In this document: piece after piece, positions 20,284 to 29,034 of the stretch
How positions within the stretch are numbered: the stretch's first letter is position 1
How the letters are laid out: each line of letters opens with the position of its first letter
Source of the DNA: Limnohabitans sp. T6-5
Lineage (GTDB): Bacteria; Pseudomonadota; Gammaproteobacteria; Burkholderiales; Burkholderiaceae_C
Length of the DNA: 64,000 nucleotides
Reading direction: 5' to 3'
Assembly: GCF_003063315.1 (NCBI RefSeq)
Contig: NZ_NERV01000002.1
Location: forward strand, 868,001 to 932,000
Translations under genes and position numbers: made by a program
Notes under the pieces: generated by a model
Databases searched by the model: none
Seen by the model: only the letters and a program-made list of their open reading frames with translations
What the model was told of the DNA's origin: nothing

Positions 20284-21027
20284 TCAGACAACTTTTTTTG
20301 ATCTTCGAGGTTGGACAATTTGAAACCAGACATAAAGTAAAGCGATCAGGACACTGAGCCCAAACCATTGAAAAGCATAACCTTGGTGCTTTTCAGCACC
20401 GTTGACTGGTGCAGGCCAATCACGCAGCAACCCTTCTGATGCAGGACCATCTTGCAACAAGCTGACTTCCAGCAGGGGCAATGCTGATTGCAGCTTGTAT
20501 TGAGCGAAGTCGAGATTTTGCCGTATCTGCCCCACCTCCTCTCCGCCAAAGTCATACAGCCGCGAAGGCCATGGGGCCAAATGCCCTTGAATACGGACTT
20601 CCTCATTGGGTGTTGCAATGTTTGGCAATGCCGCTCTATCGCTGAATGAACGTGGCGCCCAGCCTCTTTGGACCAAAATGACTACGTCACTTTGTAAAAG
20701 TTTGAAGGGGGTCATGACAAAAAATCCAGGACGGCCGTGCATTTGTCGATTTTCGAGGTAGACCGTATGCTTATTCAGCCAGTGTCCTTGGATCTGGAAT
20801 TTCCGGTAAATCATTCCTCGCCTGTTGTCCACTGAGTCGGAGGCACTGCCAAGACTCAGGCCATCCAACGGCGCCAGTGCTGCTTGCTGCTGCTTGGACT
20901 CTTGTAAAGCTACCTTCTGTGCACCCCGACCCAGCTGCCATATGCCCAAATAAACAGTTATAGCCATCCCTAATATGGACAGGATCAAGATCAGCACACG
21001 CTGCCAAAGCGCTGTTCGCTCACTCAT
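20284..21027 (-). CDS. SURF1 family cytochrome oxidase assembly protein
   Basis: 247-aa membrane protein with two helices, one at each end (VLILILSILGMAITVYLGIW and FGLSVLIALLYVWFQIV), and the SURF1 motifs GIWQLGRG, VQRGWAPRS and YAFQWFGLS. SURF1 homologues take part in heme a insertion into subunit I. The ORF extends far upstream to 21297 but the SURF1 start is MSERTALWQ at 21027. It is divergent from the twin-transmembrane protein gene. Confidence 0.92.
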   Translation of the reverse strand: MSERTALWQRVLILILSILGMAITVYLGIWQLGRGAQKVALQESKQQQAALAPLDGLSLGSASDSVDNRRGMIYRKFQIQGHWLNKHTVYLENRQMHGRPGFFVMTPFKLLQSDVVILVQRGWAPRSFSDRAALPNIATPNEEVRIQGHLAPWPSRLYDFGGEEVGQIRQNLDFAQYKLQSALPLLEVSLLQDGPASEGLLRDWPAPVNGAEKHQGYAFQWFGLSVLIALLYVWFQIVQPRRSKKVV

Positions 21028-21042
21028 TGGATAATGTGCCTC

Positions 21043-21276
21043 ATGAAAATACTGGTTGTCATTGCTTTTGTCGCCATTTTGGCAAGTTTGGCTTCGGCCT
21101 TGATCTACATGATGCGCAGTGGCGCACCGCGAAATGATGGCGAATCGCCACCCAAACGCAACATGGCTACAGCCCTCGCTTTTCGCGTCGGTCTGTCCAT
21201 TTTGCTCTTTGTAGGTGTGCTCATCTCCTGGAAGATGGGCTGGATACACCCCACAGGCATCCCATCTGGTGCTTGA
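21043..21276 (+). CDS. Twin transmembrane protein (DUF2909 family)
   Basis: 77-aa protein made of two membrane helices (ILVVIAFVAILASLASALIY and VGLSILLFVGVLISW) joined by a short charged loop (RNDGESPPKRN). An alternative ATG is at 21034. It is the only plus-strand gene inside the oxidase cluster. Its location next to SURF1 and subunit III suggests an oxidase assembly role; its activity is unknown. Confidence 0.8.
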   Translation: MKILVVIAFVAILASLASALIYMMRSGAPRNDGESPPKRNMATALAFRVGLSILLFVGVLISWKMGWIHPTGIPSGA

Positions 21277-21294
21277 ACACAACAGTCGAGCCAT

Positions 21295-21328
21295 CAATAA
21301 AAAAGCGCCTTACGGCGCTTTTTTATTG
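21295..21328. terminator. Bidirectional Rho-independent terminator
   Basis: A 15-bp stem (21295-21309 with 21314-21328) around a TTAC loop, core AAAAGCGCC/GGCGCTTTT. It lies between the plus-strand twin-transmembrane gene and the minus-strand subunit III gene, and should stop both. Confidence 0.9.
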
Positions 21329-21341
21329 ACATGCTGATGCA

Positions 21342-22223
21342 TTACATCCAGTAAACCAGAATGTACAGGCCCAGCCAAACCACGTCAACAAAGTGCCAAT
21401 ACCAAGCAGCACCTTCAAAGCCGAAATGACGCTCAGGCGTGAAGTGCCCTTTTTGCAAACGCAATGTGATGACCAACAGCATCAGCATACCGACGAACAC
21501 GTGGAAGCCGTGGAAGCCTGTCAACATGTAAAAGGTTGAACCGTAGACACCTGAGGACAATTTTAAGTTCATGTCGCTCCAGGCATGTGCATATTCATAG
21601 CCTTGCACGAACAAGAATACGATACCCAGCAAAACGGTCATCCACATGAATTTGATGGTCTTGGTGCGATCACCATGCTGCATGGCATGGTGAGCAATTG
21701 TCAAGGTCACACCCGAGGTCAACAACAATGCGGTGTTGATGGTTGGCAGCCAGAACGGTGTCATGGTCTGGAAGGGCTCGATGATGCCTGCAGGTGAAGT
21801 GGTCGCACCAGCAGCCAGTGTGGGCCACACCGCTTTGAAATCAGGCCAGAGTAAGGCGTTGTCAAGGCTACCGAGGGCCGGCACCGAGTGCGTACGGGCC
21901 CACCACAAGGCCGTAAAAAATGCACCAAAGAACATCACCTCGGAGAAGATGAACCAAGTCATGCTCCAGCGGTAAGACAAATCGATTTTGCGACCATATT
22001 GACCGCCTTCACTTTCAGAGATGGACTCCTTGAACCACTGATACAGAACGGTTAACCACCAAATCAAACCGAAGAAAAGGGAATACATACCCCAGCCTGC
22101 ACCATTGATCCATTGGCCTGCGCCCAGAATCACGAAGAACAAACCAATGGCAGCCATCACCGGATGGCGCGACTCATGGGGGACAAAGTAATAAGGCGTA
22201 GTGCCGTGCGCTGCTGAACTCAT
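21342..22223 (-). CDS. ctaE: Cytochrome c oxidase subunit III
   Basis: Seven-helix subunit of the aa3-type oxidase, 293 aa. The start at 22223 (MSSAAHGTTPYYFVPHESRHP) follows AGGAG; the ORF runs further upstream without family support. Motifs include FFVILGAGQWING, HHAMQHGDRT and the terminal YWHFVDVVWLGLYILVYW, which is highly conserved. It is followed by a terminator, so the ctaC-to-ctaE transcript ends here and SURF1-SCO1 form a separate unit. Confidence 0.96.
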   Translation of the reverse strand: MSSAAHGTTPYYFVPHESRHPVMAAIGLFFVILGAGQWINGAGWGMYSLFFGLIWWLTVLYQWFKESISESEGGQYGRKIDLSYRWSMTWFIFSEVMFFGAFFTALWWARTHSVPALGSLDNALLWPDFKAVWPTLAAGATTSPAGIIEPFQTMTPFWLPTINTALLLTSGVTLTIAHHAMQHGDRTKTIKFMWMTVLLGIVFLFVQGYEYAHAWSDMNLKLSSGVYGSTFYMLTGFHGFHVFVGMLMLLVITLRLQKGHFTPERHFGFEGAAWYWHFVDVVWLGLYILVYWM

Positions 22224-22265
22224 GGTGACTCCTGCTCTCTTTTCTTTCGAAATCAAATCTTGGGG

Positions 22266-22490
22266 TTACAGACCCGTGGGCTGGCCCACGACCCAATTGA
22301 CCAAGGCAATCAGCCCCAGTACAAACAACAAAGCTGCTGCAATCCCCACACCCAATATGTGAAATGGATTGAGCTTCTCGATATCTTGCTGATAATCCGC
22401 AGTTTTGCGAATACCAATGAATGACCACAACACCGCTTGAACAGTGCGGATCAGGGAACCTTTGCGCTCAGGCAACACCGGGCCAGTCAT
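22266..22490 (-). CDS. DUF2970 small membrane protein
   Basis: 74-aa protein with one C-terminal membrane helix (GVGIAAALLFVLGLIALVNWVV) and the pattern GSLIRTVQAVLWSFIGIRK that defines DUF2970. It overlaps the end of ctaG by 4 bases and precedes subunit III, a fixed place in betaproteobacterial oxidase clusters. Function is unknown. Confidence 0.85.
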   Translation of the reverse strand: MTGPVLPERKGSLIRTVQAVLWSFIGIRKTADYQQDIEKLNPFHILGVGIAAALLFVLGLIALVNWVVGQPTGL

Positions 22491-23101
22491 GAGCCGACAC
22501 CCTGTTTTTTCAACATGGATTGCGCAGCTACAGGTGCCGAAGGTGTTTTACCCCCCACCTCAAAAAACGTGTAGGACAGTGTGATGGTCTTCACATCTTT
22601 TGACAATTTGGGATCAATCACAAAAGCCACAGGCCATCTCTTTTTCTCTCCAGGCTCCAACGTGTACTGGTTAAAGCAAAAACATTCGAGCTTGTTGAAA
22701 TGGCTGGCCGCTTGATGGGGTGCGTAGCTTGGAATGGCCTGCGCCGACATGCGTCGATTCTGGACGTTCTGAAACTCGTACATGACCGTATTCAATTCAC
22801 CAGGATGAACCTGAATTGAACGTGTTTCTGGTTTGAATTCCCAAGGACCACGAACATTCGCATCAAATTCAACCATGATGGTACGAGACTTATCAACCTG
22901 CGTATTGGCAGGCTGATTGGCTCCCACTCCTGCAGTGCCATTGCCGGGCACCAAGCGTTCTGAAATTGTCAGAATATTGATGCCCGTCACTTCACAAATG
23001 TGCTTGTAAATTGGAATCAATGCATAGCCAAAACCGAACATGGCTGCTGTGACCACTGTCAGTTTGCCAACCATCTTCAAGTTTTCACCACGCACGTTCA
23101 T
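22487..23101 (-). CDS. ctaG: Cytochrome c oxidase assembly protein CtaG (Cox11)
   Basis: Copper chaperone for the CuB centre of subunit I. From the ATG at 23101 it has 204 aa: an N-terminal anchor (VGKLTVVTAAMFGFGYALIP) and a periplasmic immunoglobulin-like domain with the copper motif ECFCF and the FNQYTLEPGE segment. It starts 11 bases after the stop of the 38-aa small protein and overlaps the DUF2970 gene. Confidence 0.94.
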   Translation of the reverse strand: MNVRGENLKMVGKLTVVTAAMFGFGYALIPIYKHICEVTGINILTISERLVPGNGTAGVGANQPANTQVDKSRTIMVEFDANVRGPWEFKPETRSIQVHPGELNTVMYEFQNVQNRRMSAQAIPSYAPHQAASHFNKLECFCFNQYTLEPGEKKRWPVAFVIDPKLSKDVKTITLSYTFFEVGGKTPSAPVAAQSMLKKQGVGS

Positions 23102-23111
23102 GCCGGATCTT

Positions 23112-23228
23112 TCAGCGACTGAGCAAAACAAGCTTGGCGACAAATCCGACCAAAATGGCAAGTGCCACCGAAGCCAAAATCAAGCCTAAGCGAACATTGC
23201 TTTTCTTTTGTTCGGGTGTCATCGCCAT
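23112..23228 (-). CDS. Cytochrome oxidase small assembly protein (38 aa)
   Basis: Short ORF MAMTPEQKKSNVRLGLILAS... of 38 residues: a charged N terminus (MTPEQKKSN) followed by one membrane helix (LGLILASVALAILVGFVAKL). It lies 13 bases downstream of ctaD and 10 bases before ctaG in the same direction. Its place and the MTPEQKKSN-type start match the small assembly protein annotated in Burkholderiales oxidase operons. The function has not been worked out; stabilising subunit I or CtaG is a guess. Confidence 0.83.
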   Translation of the reverse strand: MAMTPEQKKSNVRLGLILASVALAILVGFVAKLVLLSR

Positions 23229-23241
23229 GTGGTGCTCCGAA

Positions 23242-24858
23242 TCAACCAATCACGCGGGTTGCGCTTGCATCCAGCTTGGGTGGGTTTTCAAATGTATGGA
23301 AAGGTGCTGGCGAAGGAACTTCCCACTCCAGGCCCTCTGCTGCTTCCCAAGGCTTTTGAACTGCTTTTTCGCCTTGACCACGCATGGTTGGCAACACCAC
23401 GAACAAGAAGAAGTACACCTGAGCAAAACCGAAGAAGAAGGCACCGACCGAAGCAACCATGTTGAAGTCAGTGAACTGCATGGGGTAATCAGCATAACGA
23501 CGTGGCATGCCAGCCAGACCCAGAAAGTGCATAGGGAAGAAAGTGACGTTGAAGGAAATCAGCGACCACCAGAAATGTACTTTGCCACGTGTTTCGTTGT
23601 ACATCACGCCCGTCCACTTGGGTGACCAATAGTAGTAGCCAGCAAACAGGGCGAACAAAGAGCCCGCCACCAGCACATAGTGGAAGTGGGCGACGACGTA
23701 GTATGTATCTTGCAGCTGAATGTCGATTGGGGCCATGGCCAGAATCAGACCGGTGAAACCACCCATGGTGAATACGAAGATGAAGCCCACAGCAAACAGC
23801 ATGGGGGTTTCAAATGTCATGGAACCGCGCCACATGGTGGCGATCCAGTTGAAGATTTTCACCGCGGTAGGCACGGCAATCAGCATCGTGGCGTACATGA
23901 AAAACAATTGACCTGTCACTGGCATTCCGGTCGTAAACATGTGGTGAGCCCACACGATGAACGACAAAATAGCGATGGACGATGTGGCATACACCATGGA
24001 GGCATAGCCAAACAATTTCTTGCGGGCGAAAGCAGGCACAATTTGGCTGATGATGCCGAAGGCCGGCAAAATCATGATGTACACCTCAGGGTGACCGAAG
24101 AACCAGAAGATGTGCTGGTACATAACTGGATCACCACCGCCAGCGGGGTTGAAGAAGCTGGTACCAAAGTGACGGTCTGTCAGCGTCATTGTGATTGCAC
24201 CAGCCAAAACAGGCATGACGGCAATCAGCAGGTAAGCAGTGATCAGCCAAGTCCAGGCGAACATGGGCATCTTCATCAAGGTCATGCCCGGAGCGCGCAT
24301 GTTCAGGATGGTCACGATGATGTTGATCGAACCCATGATGGACGAAGCACCCAGGATGTGCATGGCAAAAATACCAGCGTCCATCGAAGGCCCCATTTGC
24401 AAGGTCAGCGGAGCATAAAGCGTCCAGCCCGCAGCAGGTGCCCCACCAGGCATGAAGAATGAACCCACCAGCATTGCTGCAGCAGGAATCATCAGCCAGA
24501 AGCTGAAGTTGTTCATGCGTGCAAAAGCCATGTCTGAAGCACCGACTTGCAAGGGCAGCATCCAGTTCGCAAAGCCCACGAAGGCCGGCATGATCGCACC
24601 GAACACCATGATGATGCCGTGCATGGTGGTGAACTGATTGAACAACTCAGGGTTGACCACTTGCAGACCTGGCTGAAAAAGTTCAGCTCGAATCAGCAAG
24701 GCCAAAACGCCTCCCACCATCAACATGGCGAAGCTGAACAGCAGGTACAGGGTACCAATGTCTTTGTGGTTGGTGGCATAAACCCAGCGACGCCAGCCCG
24801 CAGGAGCGTGACCGTGATCGTCATGGGCGTGATCGTGATGGTCTAGAACGGCACTCAT
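23242..24858 (-). CDS. ctaD: Cytochrome c oxidase subunit I
   Basis: Twelve-helix catalytic subunit of the aa3-type proton-pumping oxidase, 538 aa. The cross-linked His-Tyr pair sits in [16 protein letters not shown]; CuB histidines are in WAHHMF; the K-channel lysine is in [10 protein letters not shown]; heme a/a3 histidines are in [10 protein letters not shown]-channel residues are in [20 protein letters not shown]. All are intact, so this is an A-type oxidase. The His-rich N terminus ([17 protein letters not shown]) is unusual and could bind metal, though such tails occur in relatives. Confidence 0.97.
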   Translation of the reverse strand: MSAVLDHHDHAHDDHGHAPAGWRRWVYATNHKDIGTLYLLFSFAMLMVGGVLALLIRAELFQPGLQVVNPELFNQFTTMHGIIMVFGAIMPAFVGFANWMLPLQVGASDMAFARMNNFSFWLMIPAAAMLVGSFFMPGGAPAAGWTLYAPLTLQMGPSMDAGIFAMHILGASSIMGSINIIVTILNMRAPGMTLMKMPMFAWTWLITAYLLIAVMPVLAGAITMTLTDRHFGTSFFNPAGGGDPVMYQHIFWFFGHPEVYIMILPAFGIISQIVPAFARKKLFGYASMVYATSSIAILSFIVWAHHMFTTGMPVTGQLFFMYATMLIAVPTAVKIFNWIATMWRGSMTFETPMLFAVGFIFVFTMGGFTGLILAMAPIDIQLQDTYYVVAHFHYVLVAGSLFALFAGYYYWSPKWTGVMYNETRGKVHFWWSLISFNVTFFPMHFLGLAGMPRRYADYPMQFTDFNMVASVGAFFFGFAQVYFFLFVVLPTMRGQGEKAVQKPWEAAEGLEWEVPSPAPFHTFENPPKLDASATRVIG

Positions 24859-24892
24859 CTTGACTTCCTCTATTTTGAATTACGGTACTGAC

Positions 24893-26065
24893 TTACTTGC
24901 GGGCTGCCAAAACTTCAGCAGGCTGGACGATTTGGCCGGTCTTGTTGGACCAGTTGTTTTTGGTGTAAGTAATCACCGCAGCGATTTCAGTGTCTGACAA
25001 CTGCTTCCAAGCGGGCATGGCGCCGTTGTTTTGACCCTTCAGCAAAACAGCGATTTGTTTGGACTTATCGGCATCTTGAACAACGGCAGCGCCGTCCAGT
25101 GGCTTGATGGGACCAGCCCCTTTACCATTTGCTTGGTGACAGGCGGCACAATTGGCGGCGTAAACCTTTTCTCCACGCTTTGTCAAATCATCCAAAGCCC
25201 AAACCTTGCTTGGATCATCAGCCTTGGCTGCTTGTTTCTTTTTCTCAGCATCCACCCAAGCAGTGTAGTCCTCTGCTGACAATACTTTCACATGAATGGG
25301 CATGTAAGCATGTTCTTTGCCGCACAACTCAGCACACTGACCGTAGTAGTCACCCGTTTTTTCCGCGCGAAACCATGTGTCCCGAACAAAACCCGGAATA
25401 GCGTCTTGCTTAATGCCAAAAGCGGGCACCATAAACGCATGGATCACATCGTTAGCAGTCGTGATCACACGGATTTTTTGACCGACAGGGACGACCAATG
25501 GGTAATCCACTTTCAGTAAGTAATTGTCGCCTTCAGGCTTGCCCGCATCCGACATGGCACGCTGGGAAGAGTCAAGCGTAGAGATATAGCTCAGGCCTTC
25601 ACCTTGACCCTTGAGGTAGTCATAACCCCACTTCCATTGATAACCAGTCACTTTGACAGTCAAGTCAGCGTTGGTCGTATCTTTCTGAGCCACCAGGACT
25701 TTGGTCGCAGGCAAAGCCATCAAGATCACAATCAGGAAGGGGGCCGCAGTCCAAAGAATCTCTACGGTCACTGACTCACTGAATGTTGCCGGCTTGTGGC
25801 CAACCGATTTGCGGTGCTTCCAGATGGAATAAAACATCACCGAAAACACAGCGATGAAAACAACCGTACAGATGATCAGCATCATCCAGTGCAGCCAATG
25901 TTGCTCTTCGGCAATTTTGGTCACTGGGGCCGCAAAATTAAGCTGATTGACCGATGGGCCACCCGGCAAATCTTTGACAGCGTGGGCCGCAGTGGCCAGC
26001 CATGCACCCATAAAAATGCCCGCGCGGGACAGCAGCGAAGCCAATTTGTTGGAAATGATCTTCAT
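24893..26065 (-). CDS. ctaC: Cytochrome c oxidase subunit II with C-terminal cytochrome c domain
   Basis: 390-aa precursor starting at 26065 (MKIISNKLASLLSRAG) with a signal peptide ending at AHA. Two membrane helices lie at about 60-80 and 103-125. The cupredoxin domain carries GYQWKWGYDY (141-150) and the CuA ligands His209, Cys244, Cys248, His252 and Met255. A fused class I cytochrome c follows: CAACH at 306-310 and axial Met350. That makes this a caa3-like fusion. It heads the cluster and precedes ctaD by 34 bases. Confidence 0.96.
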   Translation of the reverse strand: MKIISNKLASLLSRAGIFMGAWLATAAHAVKDLPGGPSVNQLNFAAPVTKIAEEQHWLHWMMLIICTVVFIAVFSVMFYSIWKHRKSVGHKPATFSESVTVEILWTAAPFLIVILMALPATKVLVAQKDTTNADLTVKVTGYQWKWGYDYLKGQGEGLSYISTLDSSQRAMSDAGKPEGDNYLLKVDYPLVVPVGQKIRVITTANDVIHAFMVPAFGIKQDAIPGFVRDTWFRAEKTGDYYGQCAELCGKEHAYMPIHVKVLSAEDYTAWVDAEKKKQAAKADDPSKVWALDDLTKRGEKVYAANCAACHQANGKGAGPIKPLDGAAVVQDADKSKQIAVLLKGQNNGAMPAWKQLSDTEIAAVITYTKNNWSNKTGQIVQPAEVLAARK

Positions 26066-26143
26066 AGTTCTCACTAACTTCCAAGTCTCTGTTGAACCCA
26101 CACCTTTGACAAAACCAGAACTCTTCTGATATGCCAACCCGCA

Positions 26144-26620
26144 TCACGCAGTGCGCAATGCTTTTCTGATTTCTTGCGCCAGCACCTGGCGCAATTCAGG
26201 CCGTACAAAACGCCCCACCTCAATCGAACGACCCTGGCCTGACAACTCAATCAGACTGTGGTCACCAGACTTTGGCTCGACACTCACCCATTGACGCGAA
26301 AACACTGCCCGCTCTTTGCGACCAGCAGATTCACACTCCACCACCAGACTTGCGCCTTGCAGTGAAATCCACTCTCCATCCGTTGCATGACGGGCATAGG
26401 CCAAAAAGGCCAATCCAACCAATGCAAGCTCCAAACCGGCAAAAACCAGCACCAAAGTGGCTCCCTGCAACCAGAAGAACCCACCAATCCCCAAGGAAAC
26501 CATGCACATTGACAGATAAAGCCAGCCCAGCTGGGATGGCGTCACCGAGCAATTACGCCGGAGCCGCCAATGTATGGCGGTGCCAGACTCCTGTGCAAAG
26601 TGGTAGAGCGAATTTGACAC
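26144..26620 (-). CDS. DUF2244 domain membrane protein
   Basis: 158-aa protein with two adjacent membrane helices (about residues 32-75: LGWLYLSMCMVSLGIGGFFW, LVLVFAGLELALVGLAFLAYAR) followed by a cytosolic beta domain (ISLQGASLVVE ... VSVEPKSGDHSLIELSGQGRSIEVGRFV). This is the DUF2244 pattern, which usually sits just upstream of oxidase subunit II in proteobacteria. It is probably the first gene of the oxidase operon; its role is unknown. Confidence 0.85.
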   Translation of the reverse strand: MSNSLYHFAQESGTAIHWRLRRNCSVTPSQLGWLYLSMCMVSLGIGGFFWLQGATLVLVFAGLELALVGLAFLAYARHATDGEWISLQGASLVVECESAGRKERAVFSRQWVSVEPKSGDHSLIELSGQGRSIEVGRFVRPELRQVLAQEIRKALRTA

Positions 26621-26715
26621 GCGTCAACTTTCAACAACCTAACGGGCCTTGCGGCACACCCCGAGGTTAAATTCGGGCGGATTTTACCTGAGTTACGAAG
26701 GGGTTTTGATTCAAC

Positions 26716-27633
26716 TCAAACTTTGTCAGAGATATCCGGCCTGCCGCGCAGCATTTGACGCATTTGATCCAGGCCGATTTCGGTCTGGGGTGAAACCCTC
26801 AACCGAGGCTGAGGTTTCAGAGCATGACCATAAACGATCTCAAAACTCAAGGACAAACGTCCTCCCTCTTCAGGCTTGGCCAAAGACATCAATAACTTTA
26901 AAAGCTGCTCCCGCCAGCGCCGTCCGCGCAAACCTGCAAAGCGCTGCACATGCAGATTTCGCCCTAACTCACGCATTTCAGCCAGCAGCCGCTCTGGCGT
27001 TTCATAGGTCAAAGTGATGCGTTCCATGTCCATGACCGGTTCTGCAAATCCGGCATGCACCAGCATGTCACCCCAATCGTGCATGTCCGTGAACTCATGG
27101 GCAGGCGCTGGCCAGCCTTGCTGTGCATAGGCATCACGCAACTCCCGCAAGGTGTCAGGCCCCAGGCATGAAAACATCAGAAAACCGTCCACCGCCAAAG
27201 CTTGATGCCAGGCTTGGATAAGTTTTTGTGGATCAGCACTGGTGTGCAAGAGCATATTGGCCCAGAGCATCTGGGCCTGACCTTGTGGTGGCATGCCGAC
27301 ATGAACCTTGGGAGCCCACCAACTGGAAGCACGCCACCAGGCGCTCTGAATCGTTTTTTGTGCAGCCAGAGCCTGTGCCGGATGTGCACTTGCCAGCCAG
27401 ACCTGAGCAGCCTTGTAACGCTCCTGTAAAGCCCGATGTGCCCGCAAACCGCCCCGCAATGGCTCCCAATGTACCCATCGCTGGGGCGTCAACTTGATGA
27501 AATCAAGCCGTTCCTGCATGCGGGCAGCCACTTCTTCGTGCAGCCATGGCGAGTCATTCCTCGGCAAAGGATGAGCAGCCCACCGAGCTGCAGCAACAGG
27601 GTCCAGGGAGGGGGGGCGTTCAGTTACAGACAT
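26716..27633 (-). CDS. BioC-like methyltransferase-fold protein lacking motif I
   Basis: About 305 aa from MSVTERPPS at 27633; an upstream start at 27678 is possible. From about residue 125 on it follows the BioC pattern (AQMLWANMLLHTSADPQKL, then WHQALAVDGFLMFSCLGPDTLREL). The first half should hold the S-adenosylmethionine loop (DxGxGxG), but the matching place reads RWVHWEPLRGGLRAHRAL, without the loop. It may be a catalytically dead or altered paralogue of malonyl-ACP methyltransferase. The gene is divergent from comF. No biotin genes are nearby in the window. Confidence 0.75.
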   Translation of the reverse strand: MSVTERPPSLDPVAAARWAAHPLPRNDSPWLHEEVAARMQERLDFIKLTPQRWVHWEPLRGGLRAHRALQERYKAAQVWLASAHPAQALAAQKTIQSAWWRASSWWAPKVHVGMPPQGQAQMLWANMLLHTSADPQKLIQAWHQALAVDGFLMFSCLGPDTLRELRDAYAQQGWPAPAHEFTDMHDWGDMLVHAGFAEPVMDMERITLTYETPERLLAEMRELGRNLHVQRFAGLRGRRWREQLLKLLMSLAKPEEGGRLSLSFEIVYGHALKPQPRLRVSPQTEIGLDQMRQMLRGRPDISDKV

Positions 27634-27734
27634 GGCTAAAGGATCAAAAATTTTGAATTTGCGTCGACCCTTAGTCACTGCAGGGTGAAAACGCTGACTT
27701 GTCGGCAGGGGGTTGGCGGCAGTATATTGATTTC

Positions 27735-28493
27735 ATGTGGGCCAAGTTGTTCAGAAAGTTGAGTTCACCGTTGGCACCGCACCGGCCTGACGGGACTTGG
27801 GGCTGGCTACCCAGTCGTTGCGCGGTGTGCCGAAGTTGGCCGCATGCGCCCTTGTGTGACCTCTGCATTAGCCGTTTTGCGCCCCCCGTCCAACGCTGCA
27901 GCACCTGCGCCCTGCCCTTGCCTGCCCTGACTGCACAATGCGGCAGTTGCATCAAATCACCACCACCACTGGACTCATGCCTGACGGCCACCGCCTACGC
28001 ATGGCCCTGGATTGAACTGATTGCCAAGCTCAAATTTCAGCAACAAGCTGGCTGGGCAGGCCCTTTGGCCACGCTGATGTTGAGCGCACCCGGGGTAGAA
28101 GACGCCCTGGACGCTACTGACTGGGTCCTGCCGATTCCATTATCCCCACAACGTCTGGCTGAACGCGGCTACAACCAGGCTCTGCTGTTGGCTGACAAGC
28201 TCAGCCCTCCAAAAACCGATGCCCGGCTGCTCCTGCGCACACGCCACACACCCGCCCAACGCACGCTTCCCAGAGCGGAACGCTTGTCCAACCTCCAGGG
28301 AGCCTTTGCCGTTGAGCCCTTGCGCGCCCAAGAAATCCGGGGCAAACGGGTGGTCTTGGTGGATGACGTCATGACCAGCGGAGCGTCGTTGCACACCGCA
28401 GCGCAGGTACTGCGACAAGCAGGTGCATCACACATCAGCGCCATCGTCCTGGCGCGCACCGAAACAGACAGCACAGGCCATGGTCACGCGTAA
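27735..28493 (+). CDS. ComF family phosphoribosyltransferase-like protein
   Basis: 252-aa protein. The N-terminal third has four CxxC-type pairs (CAVC, CDLC, CSTC, CGSC), likely zinc ribbons. The C-terminal type I PRTase domain carries the PRPP loop VVLVDDVMTSGAS and WVLPIPLSPQRLAERGYNQA. This is the ComF/GntX family, linked to DNA uptake in naturally competent bacteria. The ATG at 27735 is preferred over an in-frame TTG at 27699. trmL follows after 46 bases. Confidence 0.88.
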   Translation: MWAKLFRKLSSPLAPHRPDGTWGWLPSRCAVCRSWPHAPLCDLCISRFAPPVQRCSTCALPLPALTAQCGSCIKSPPPLDSCLTATAYAWPWIELIAKLKFQQQAGWAGPLATLMLSAPGVEDALDATDWVLPIPLSPQRLAERGYNQALLLADKLSPPKTDARLLLRTRHTPAQRTLPRAERLSNLQGAFAVEPLRAQEIRGKRVVLVDDVMTSGASLHTAAQVLRQAGASHISAIVLARTETDSTGHGHA

Positions 28494-28539
28494 GCCACGG
28501 TTCCTTTACCGCTGAACGCGGCAGTGCACAATACCGGCC

Positions 28540-29034
28540 ATGTTTCACATCGTCCTTGTCGAACCCGAAATCCCCCCCAACACGGGCAACGTCATCCGAC
28601 TTGCAGCCAACACCGGTTGCACGCTGCATTTGATCGAACCGCTGGGCTTTTCCATGGACGACAAACACATGCGCCGCGCAGGACTGGACTATCACGAGTA
28701 CGCCTCCTTGCGCCGCCATGAAAACTGGCAAGCCTTTTTAGACACCGAACACCCCGCTGCTGATCGGATGTTTGCACTGACTACCAAAGGCAGCAAAATT
28801 GCGCACACTGTGACGTTCCGAGCTGGAGATTGGCTGGTGTTTGGCGCCGAAACCCGTGGCCTGGCGCCTGAACTAAGGGAACAATTTCCTCTGGCCCAGC
28901 GCATCAAACTGCCCATGCGCGAAGGTCAACGCAGTCTGAACCTGTCCAACGCCGTGGCCGTAACTGTGTTCGAGGCTTGGCGACAGAATCATTTTGAAGG
29001 GGCAAGCCAAGCCCCTTCAGACAATCAAGCGTAA
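28540..29034 (+). CDS. trmL: tRNA (cytidine(34)-2'-O)-methyltransferase
   Basis: SPOUT methyltransferase of 164 aa that modifies the wobble base of certain tRNA-Leu. Motifs are VEPEIPPNTGNVIRLAANTG at the N terminus, FGAETRGLAPEL and the knot motif IKLPMREGQRSLNLSNAVAV. The length matches TrmL. Its last 10 bases overlap the end of the convergent MaoC-fusion gene. The C-terminal codons contain a hairpin (TGAAGGGGC/GCCCCTTCA) without a T tract. Confidence 0.93.
   Translation: MFHIVLVEPEIPPNTGNVIRLAANTGCTLHLIEPLGFSMDDKHMRRAGLDYHEYASLRRHENWQAFLDTEHPAADRMFALTTKGSKIAHTVTFRAGDWLVFGAETRGLAPELREQFPLAQRIKLPMREGQRSLNLSNAVAVTVFEAWRQNHFEGASQAPSDNQA

Noticed and set aside
23680..24462. Long plus-strand ORF antisense to ctaD
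   Set aside because: A shadow of the strongly conserved ctaD frame; His/Gln-rich low-complexity translation.
28995..29019. TGAAGGGGC/GCCCCTTCA hairpin at the trmL end as a terminator
   Set aside because: It lies within the coding sequence and lacks a T tract on either strand.
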